The translations under genes and the position numbers were made by a program. A DNA stretch of 64,000 nt from Pedobacter steynii (GTDB lineage: Bacteria; Bacteroidota; Bacteroidia; Sphingobacteriales; Sphingobacteriaceae), in NCBI RefSeq assembly GCF_900103665.1, contig NZ_FNGY01000003.1, positions 62,001 through 126,000 of the forward strand, given 5' to 3'. Of this stretch, positions 59,597 through 64,000 are shown one piece after another. The notes below the pieces were generated by a model, which did not search any database, was not told the origin of the DNA, and worked only from the letters and a program-made list of their open reading frames with translations. Each line of letters begins with the position of its first letter. Positions within the stretch are counted from its first letter, which is position 1.

Positions 59597-62077
59597 CTAG
59601 TATGGATCGACATCTACCTGAACAATGGCACTTCTATAGTCTTTTTGCGACTGGAATTGTAAAATAACCTCCTTCAATACCGATTTCACTTTCGTAATCG
59701 CCGTGTTTTTATCGCTTTTGATGATGATCTGTTTGATGTAATAATTCCTGATCCTGCCCACCATAGGTTGTTCCGGCCCGAGAACCCGGTTCCCCAATTG
59801 CACCCGTAAAGCAGTTGCAAATTGTTGGGCGGCAACATTTAACAGGTTCATGTCTTTATGTTTAATGTTGACAAAAATCATACGGGTAAAAGGCGGATAA
59901 TGAAACTCCCTTCGCTCCCTGATTTCGTCCGTATACATCTCCTGGTACTTATTTTCAATCACCTGCGCAATGATCCGGTGCTTGTCGTCATAAGCCTGAA
60001 TGACTACTTTTCCCTGCTTATCCCTTCTTCCTGCCCTACCGGCCACCTGCGCCAGCAACTGGTAACTTCTTTCAAAGGCCCGGAAGTCCGGATAATTCAA
60101 CAGCGTATCCGCATTAATCACTCCGATGAGCGTCACGTTATCAAAATCCAATCCTTTCGCCACCATTTGAGTACCAATCAGAATGTCTGTTTTTTTCTCC
60201 TGAAAATCGGAAATGATTTGTTGCAATCCGTTCCTTGTCCTCGTGCTATCTACATCCAAACGGGCAATTTTAGCTTCCGGAAAGATCAGGCTTAACTCTT
60301 CTTCAACCCTTTCCGTTCCGAAGCCTTTCTGCTCAATGTGTACCGAACCGCAGGCAGGACAAACATTGATGCTGCTCTGATGGTAACCACAATAATGACA
60401 ATGCAGCTTTCCGCTCGTTTTATGATAAGTAAGACTCACATCACAATTCACACATTTAGGCGCATAACCGCAGGTCGCACAGATGAGAATCGTTGCATAG
60501 CCCCTCCTGTTTTGAAACAGGATGACCTGTTCATTGAGCTTCAGTGTAGCCTCAATCTCGTCAACCAGGATATTGGAAAAATAGGAAACCATTTTCTTCT
60601 TTTTGGTTTCTTCCGCAATGCTGATGACTTCCTGAACCGGCAGTTCCACCCCTCCAAACCGCTCGCTCATTGTTACCAATCCGTATTTCTGATGCAGGGC
60701 ATTGAAATAACTTTCAATTGAAGGTGTTGCAGAGCCCAAAACAACTTTTGCTTTATGCAGCCAGGCCAGATATACCGCGGCATCCCTTGCCTGATAACGT
60801 GGTGCAGGTTCCTGCTGTTTATAGGAGGATTCATGCTCTTCATCCACCACAATCAGTTTTAAATCCTGAAAAGGCAGGAATACCGCAGAACGGGCACCCA
60901 GAACGACTCTGTATTTCCCATTCAGGACCTTATTCCAGATCTCTACCCGTTCATTGTTATTGAATTTGGAATGATACACCCCAATCGCATCGCCGAAATA
61001 ACGTTGAATACGTTCTACAATCTGGGTGGTTAAGGCAATCTCCGGCAATAAGAAAAGAACTTGTCCTCCTTTTTCAATGGCCTTTTCAATGAGTTTAATA
61101 TAAACCTGCGTTTTACCTGAGGCCGTTACCCCATGTAGTAAAACCACATCTTTTTGATCAAATTCGTTTTCAATTTGTGTCAGCGCCTGTCCCTGTGTCT
61201 CACTCAATTCAAAGTTCATCACGAAATCATCGTCCTGTTCTTTCAACCTGCTCACAGGCTTCTTCTCTATCACAAAAACCTCTTTGTTCAGCAGCGTTTT
61301 AAGCGTACTCTCACCACAATCACTCTCCTCCAGAAGTTGTTGCTTAGGAATCAGACTTTGTTGCTTAGAAAGCTTTAAAAATGCAAGCAGAACATTCATT
61401 TGTTTAGGCTGCCGTTCCAACACAGAAAATAGTTGTCTCAGATTTTCTTCTTCATGGTAAAAAGAATGAAGGCTGACAAATGACTTCAGCATTGGTTTAT
61501 ATTTTTCCACCACTTCTTCAGCGATATAAACCATTTCCTTATCCAGTAAGGTATTGATGATTGGATACACGGTTTTCTGACCTAAGAGCGCCGACACCTG
61601 ATCTATCGTCAGGCGGTTATGGATCTTTAAGGCATTGATCAGTATTTCCTGTTTTGCAGTTAAGACTTCCCCATCCTGAGGAAATTCTTCTTTGAGCACG
61701 ATAATCGTCTCACTCGCCAGCTTTAAGCCAGCCGGCAATGCTGCAGACATCACTTCACCTTCGTTACAAAGGTAATAGTCCGACATCCAGTCCCAGAACT
61801 CCAGTTGGGTCGTAGTAATGACCGGATGATCATCAACAACATCAATAATATATTTTGCCTGATAAACCTCAGGGGCATTTTTTCCAATGCTCTTGATTAA
61901 GGCAGTATAAATCTTATTTTTTCCGAACTGAACCACCACGCGTTTTCCAACAGCGACCTGCGCGTTAAGGTCGAAGGGAACCCTGTAGGTATAATTTTTA
62001 GCCAGGGATAAAGGCAGGATGACTTCTATGAAGAGGGTCTCCCTTTCTTCAAATTCCAATTGATCAGCAGCCATCAT
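59597..62077 (-). CDS. priA: Primosomal protein N' (replication restart helicase PriA)
   Basis: An 826-residue helicase that reloads the replisome at stalled forks. Order: N-terminal 3'-DNA-binding domain (about 10-110, FIEVILPLSLAKNYTYRVPF), winged helix, helicase core with Walker A VVLLHGVTASGKTQVYIKLI, Walker B LIVVDEEHESSYKQQEPAPR (DEEH), GSATPSIESY, and the zinc module CATCGYAPKCVNCDVSLTYH with CHYCGYHQSSINVCPACGSV (eight Cys), then motifs V-VI (IGTQMVAKGLDFDNVTLIGV, QLLAQVAGRAGRRDKQGKVV). Its start overlaps the DUF423 stop by 1 nt (TAATG). The first two codons are both Met. Confidence 0.96.
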   Translation of the reverse strand: MMAADQLEFEERETLFIEVILPLSLAKNYTYRVPFDLNAQVAVGKRVVVQFGKNKIYTALIKSIGKNAPEVYQAKYIIDVVDDHPVITTTQLEFWDWMSDYYLCNEGEVMSAALPAGLKLASETIIVLKEEFPQDGEVLTAKQEILINALKIHNRLTIDQVSALLGQKTVYPIINTLLDKEMVYIAEEVVEKYKPMLKSFVSLHSFYHEEENLRQLFSVLERQPKQMNVLLAFLKLSKQQSLIPKQQLLEESDCGESTLKTLLNKEVFVIEKKPVSRLKEQDDDFVMNFELSETQGQALTQIENEFDQKDVVLLHGVTASGKTQVYIKLIEKAIEKGGQVLFLLPEIALTTQIVERIQRYFGDAIGVYHSKFNNNERVEIWNKVLNGKYRVVLGARSAVFLPFQDLKLIVVDEEHESSYKQQEPAPRYQARDAAVYLAWLHKAKVVLGSATPSIESYFNALHQKYGLVTMSERFGGVELPVQEVISIAEETKKKKMVSYFSNILVDEIEATLKLNEQVILFQNRRGYATILICATCGYAPKCVNCDVSLTYHKTSGKLHCHYCGYHQSSINVCPACGSVHIEQKGFGTERVEEELSLIFPEAKIARLDVDSTRTRNGLQQIISDFQEKKTDILIGTQMVAKGLDFDNVTLIGVINADTLLNYPDFRAFERSYQLLAQVAGRAGRRDKQGKVVIQAYDDKHRIIAQVIENKYQEMYTDEIRERREFHYPPFTRMIFVNIKHKDMNLLNVAAQQFATALRVQLGNRVLGPEQPMVGRIRNYYIKQIIIKSDKNTAITKVKSVLKEVILQFQSQKDYRSAIVQVDVDPY

Positions 62078-62466
62078 TACTTATTTTTTGAAGCTGCAAG
62101 AAATAAACTCAGCCATCCGAGGATGAACAACAATCCACCTATCGGGGTTACAGGGCCGATAAAGCGCGTAAAACCAATCTGGGTAATCTCTCTTGTTGCC
62201 AGCAGATAAAGGGATCCTGAAAACAGGATAATTCCAAAAGTAAAAAAAACATATGCCAGCTTAATCAGTTTCGGCTGATTCAGACTGAGCTGCGAAAGGA
62301 ACAATAAAGCGAAAGTATGGTAAAACTGGTATTCCACTCCTTTGCTCCAGATAACTAAAGCTTCCGGGCTGACCTGGCTCTTTAAACCATGGGCACCAAA
62401 GGCACCCAATACAACAGCGGTCAGTCCAAATAGAGATGCGGTTAAAATAATACGTCTGTTCATCAT
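62077..62466 (-). CDS. DUF423 family membrane protein
   Basis: A 129-residue protein with four hydrophobic helices: LTASLFGLTAVVLGAFGAHG, EYQFYHTFALLFLSQLSLNQ, LAYVFFTFGIILFSGSLYLL and FIGPVTPIGGLLFILGWLSL. The motifs GAFGAHGLK and TPIGGLLFILGW are diagnostic of DUF423 (YgdD-like). Function is not known. It is upstream of and coupled to priA (TAATG). Confidence 0.9.
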   Translation of the reverse strand: MMNRRIILTASLFGLTAVVLGAFGAHGLKSQVSPEALVIWSKGVEYQFYHTFALLFLSQLSLNQPKLIKLAYVFFTFGIILFSGSLYLLATREITQIGFTRFIGPVTPIGGLLFILGWLSLFLAASKNK

Positions 62467-62488
62467 AAAATCGGCTTTTTTAATCCTC

Positions 62489-62496
62489 CAAATTTA
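62489..62496 (-). promoter_or_regulatory. -7 box of the DUF423-priA operon
   Basis: Minus strand 62496-62489 reads TAAATTTG (exact TAnnTTTG), 22 nt before the DUF423 ATG. A plus-strand TAAATTTG (62540-62547) lies in the same gap and could serve the divergent partial gene. Confidence 0.5.
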
Positions 62497-62633
62497 AGAA
62501 ACTTGGTTGCATTTTCTTAGTAATCCCAACTTATTAAATTAAATTTGTAGGAGCAACAATAAAACCTGCGCTGGCTTATCGCTTGCAAATTTAGGATTGG
62601 CTAAGTTTCACAACGGCAAAAAAAATATCTGAT

Positions 62634-64000
62634 TTGAAAAAGATCCTCGTTAGCATCATCGTACTCCTGACAGCCATTGTTACCATGGCTTATTTATATT
62701 TCTCAAAACTGAACAAGCAACATGCCCCCTCCGACCTCAGTCTGTACGCTGCTGTAAACCAATCGGGCTTTGTGTTTTCTTTTGAGAATGACAAAAGTAT
62801 TCTTGATATTTTCAAAGGACAAAACAACTTTGAGGAAATCATTGGAGAAGATAAAGCGAAACAGATGCAATCGTTAAAAACCTTTCTCCTATCCTCTCCA
62901 GGCATCAACAAGCTCATCCATAAACAAACGGTATACCTTAGTTTCCTGGCCGGAACAGGAAAAGAGATCAATTACCTCTTGAGTACGCAAAGTGGAACGG
63001 AAGTTAGCAAAAGACAATTATTCCAATCCATGAAATCCGGAAACATTCTGCTCGACAGTACCGGCAATACGACTAAAATCACCTTACCGGACAGCAGCAT
63101 CTTTTATTTAGGAGTTAAAGACCATTTAATCCTGCTTTCCAATACTCCGCAGCCGGTCAAAGAAATACTATCGAAAACCTTTGATAAAAAAGACGACAAT
63201 TTTGTGGCCTATATTAAGTCGGGCAGCAGGTTTTCCAAAAATAGCCTCGCCCAGCTTTACCTGAACTTTAACCGCATTCCGGCAATACTAAAAGCTGTAG
63301 TACCCGGAAAACTAACTGGAGAAGCCGCTGTTCTTGACCATCAGGACGCATTTGCATCATTCAGCTATAATTTCAGTAAGGAAAGGGTTTTATTTACAGG
63401 CACAACGCATTTAAACGATCCACATAGCTATTACCAGCTGTTCTCAGAAACTCCTCCACAGAAGATTACCATCAACACCATCCTTCCGGAACAAACGGCC
63501 AACTACAGCATCTATGCGGTAGATAGCTATGCCAACTGGAGAAAAAAACTGGAACCCTGGTTTGCCTACCGTAAGGAAGACAAAAAAAGGGCAAAACTCA
63601 TTGAAGACATCAACCTGAAATACCATTTAAATCTGGAAGCACTTTTTCCAAAGTATTTCAAAAACCAATTCTTAAATTTTCAATTGGGCAGCCGCGAAAA
63701 ACTGGCGGCAATAGACCTTACAAATGGCGACAAGCTCAATCAGTTGCTACTTGATTTAAGTGACAACTATTCGGACGAGATCAAGCAATTTAAAGAAGCT
63801 GATCTTTTATACACGTATTTTGGGATGCCATTTAAGGCTTATAAGAAACCCTATTATGTCATTATAGATAATTATCTGGTTTTTTCTAACTACGCCGCTC
63901 CTATACAGACCTTTCTAGATGATTACAGGAGTAATAAATTATTGGTCAATACCCACGCTTATACCAACGTAAACAATCAACTGCCCAACAATTCAAACCT
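62634..64000 (+). CDS. Membrane-anchored protein of unknown function (cut by window edge)
   Basis: An open reading frame from a TTG at 62634 (start LKKILVSIIVLLTAIVTMAY) to the window end, about 455 codons with no stop. The first 25 residues form one membrane helix or uncleaved signal, and the rest is likely periplasmic. Segments such as SLYAAVNQSGFVFSFENDKS, NFVAYIKSGSRFSKNSLAQL, TLPDSSIFYLGVKDHLILLS and PYYVIIDNYLVFSNYAAPIQ resemble the repeated DUF3352-type pattern loosely. An in-frame ATG at 62685 would lose most of the membrane helix, so TTG is preferred. Function unknown. Confidence 0.75.
   Translation, partial: MKKILVSIIVLLTAIVTMAYLYFSKLNKQHAPSDLSLYAAVNQSGFVFSFENDKSILDIFKGQNNFEEIIGEDKAKQMQSLKTFLLSSPGINKLIHKQTVYLSFLAGTGKEINYLLSTQSGTEVSKRQLFQSMKSGNILLDSTGNTTKITLPDSSIFYLGVKDHLILLSNTPQPVKEILSKTFDKKDDNFVAYIKSGSRFSKNSLAQLYLNFNRIPAILKAVVPGKLTGEAAVLDHQDAFASFSYNFSKERVLFTGTTHLNDPHSYYQLFSETPPQKITINTILPEQTANYSIYAVDSYANWRKKLEPWFAYRKEDKKRAKLIEDINLKYHLNLEALFPKYFKNQFLNFQLGSREKLAAIDLTNGDKLNQLLLDLSDNYSDEIKQFKEADLLYTYFGMPFKAYKKPYYVIIDNYLVFSNYAAPIQTFLDDYRSNKLLVNTHAYTNVNNQLPNNSN

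Noticed and set aside
1..64000. tRNA, rRNA, prophage or insertion-sequence genes
   Set aside because: No tRNA T-arm patterns, transposase, integrase or phage structural motifs recognised on either strand.

Overview
This window looks like the chromosome of a Bacteroidota member, most likely a Pedobacter-like Sphingobacteriaceae. The evidence is: many -7 promoter boxes of the Bacteroidota type TAnnTTTG; a FecI/FecR/STN-TonB-receptor unit; lipoproteins with a Cys-Lys-Lys lipobox; a futalosine-pathway menaquinone gene (mqnC); methylmalonyl-CoA epimerase; a type B ribosomal protein L31; and a LysRS with a long C-terminal extension. Genus is inference; no rRNA or tRNA gene was seen.

Layout. 1-1346: start of guaB (cut by the window edge) and a DinB-fold enzyme. 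1443-10732 (all minus): an ECF sigma factor, a FecR anti-sigma factor, an STN-type TonB receptor and three secreted lipoproteins, two of them tandem beta-helix paralogues. 10845-14763: an S41 protease, a GNAT-NTF2 fusion and a ketopantoate reductase family gene with a structured leader. 15034-19927: a TolC/HlyD/MFS tripartite efflux operon with a divergent AraC regulator. 19924-28263: a GNAT, a transglutaminase-fold pair, an M16 peptidase pair and mqnC. 28320-33885: two ferritin-like proteins whose leader carries the same element as the reductase gene, then a LytTR regulator and its beta-propeller histidine kinase. 33886-47801: a candidate small RNA, an acidic miniprotein, and housekeeping genes (mpl, prmA, tpiA, rpmE2, mce, iscS-iscU-iscA, acyl-CoA ligase, lysS). 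47847-49720: a TPR membrane protein, a thioredoxin-like protein and ung. 49821-54911: an accessory-looking block with a PNGase F-like protein and a two-gene split version of VioB. 55162-64000: an Lrp regulator, a manganese-type DtxR regulator with an Nramp-Usp transporter, smpB, pcm, priA, a DUF423 gene and a truncated membrane-anchored protein.

The most interesting items are: (i) the split VioB-like pair at 51922-54911, with no tryptophan oxidase or other violacein/rebeccamycin gene nearby; (ii) a roughly 60-nt imperfect inverted-repeat element present twice (13730-13792 and 29917-29974), in the same orientation and 20-26 nt upstream of two unrelated genes; (iii) a DUF4369-like plus PNGase F-like fusion; (iv) a perfect TTTAGA-N4-TCTAAA operator overlapping the -7 box of the DtxR/Nramp operon; (v) two genes (DinB-like and mqnC) whose -7 box ends exactly 4 nt before the ATG, implying leaderless mRNAs.

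Gene functions are assigned from motifs and remembered family features, not from a database search.
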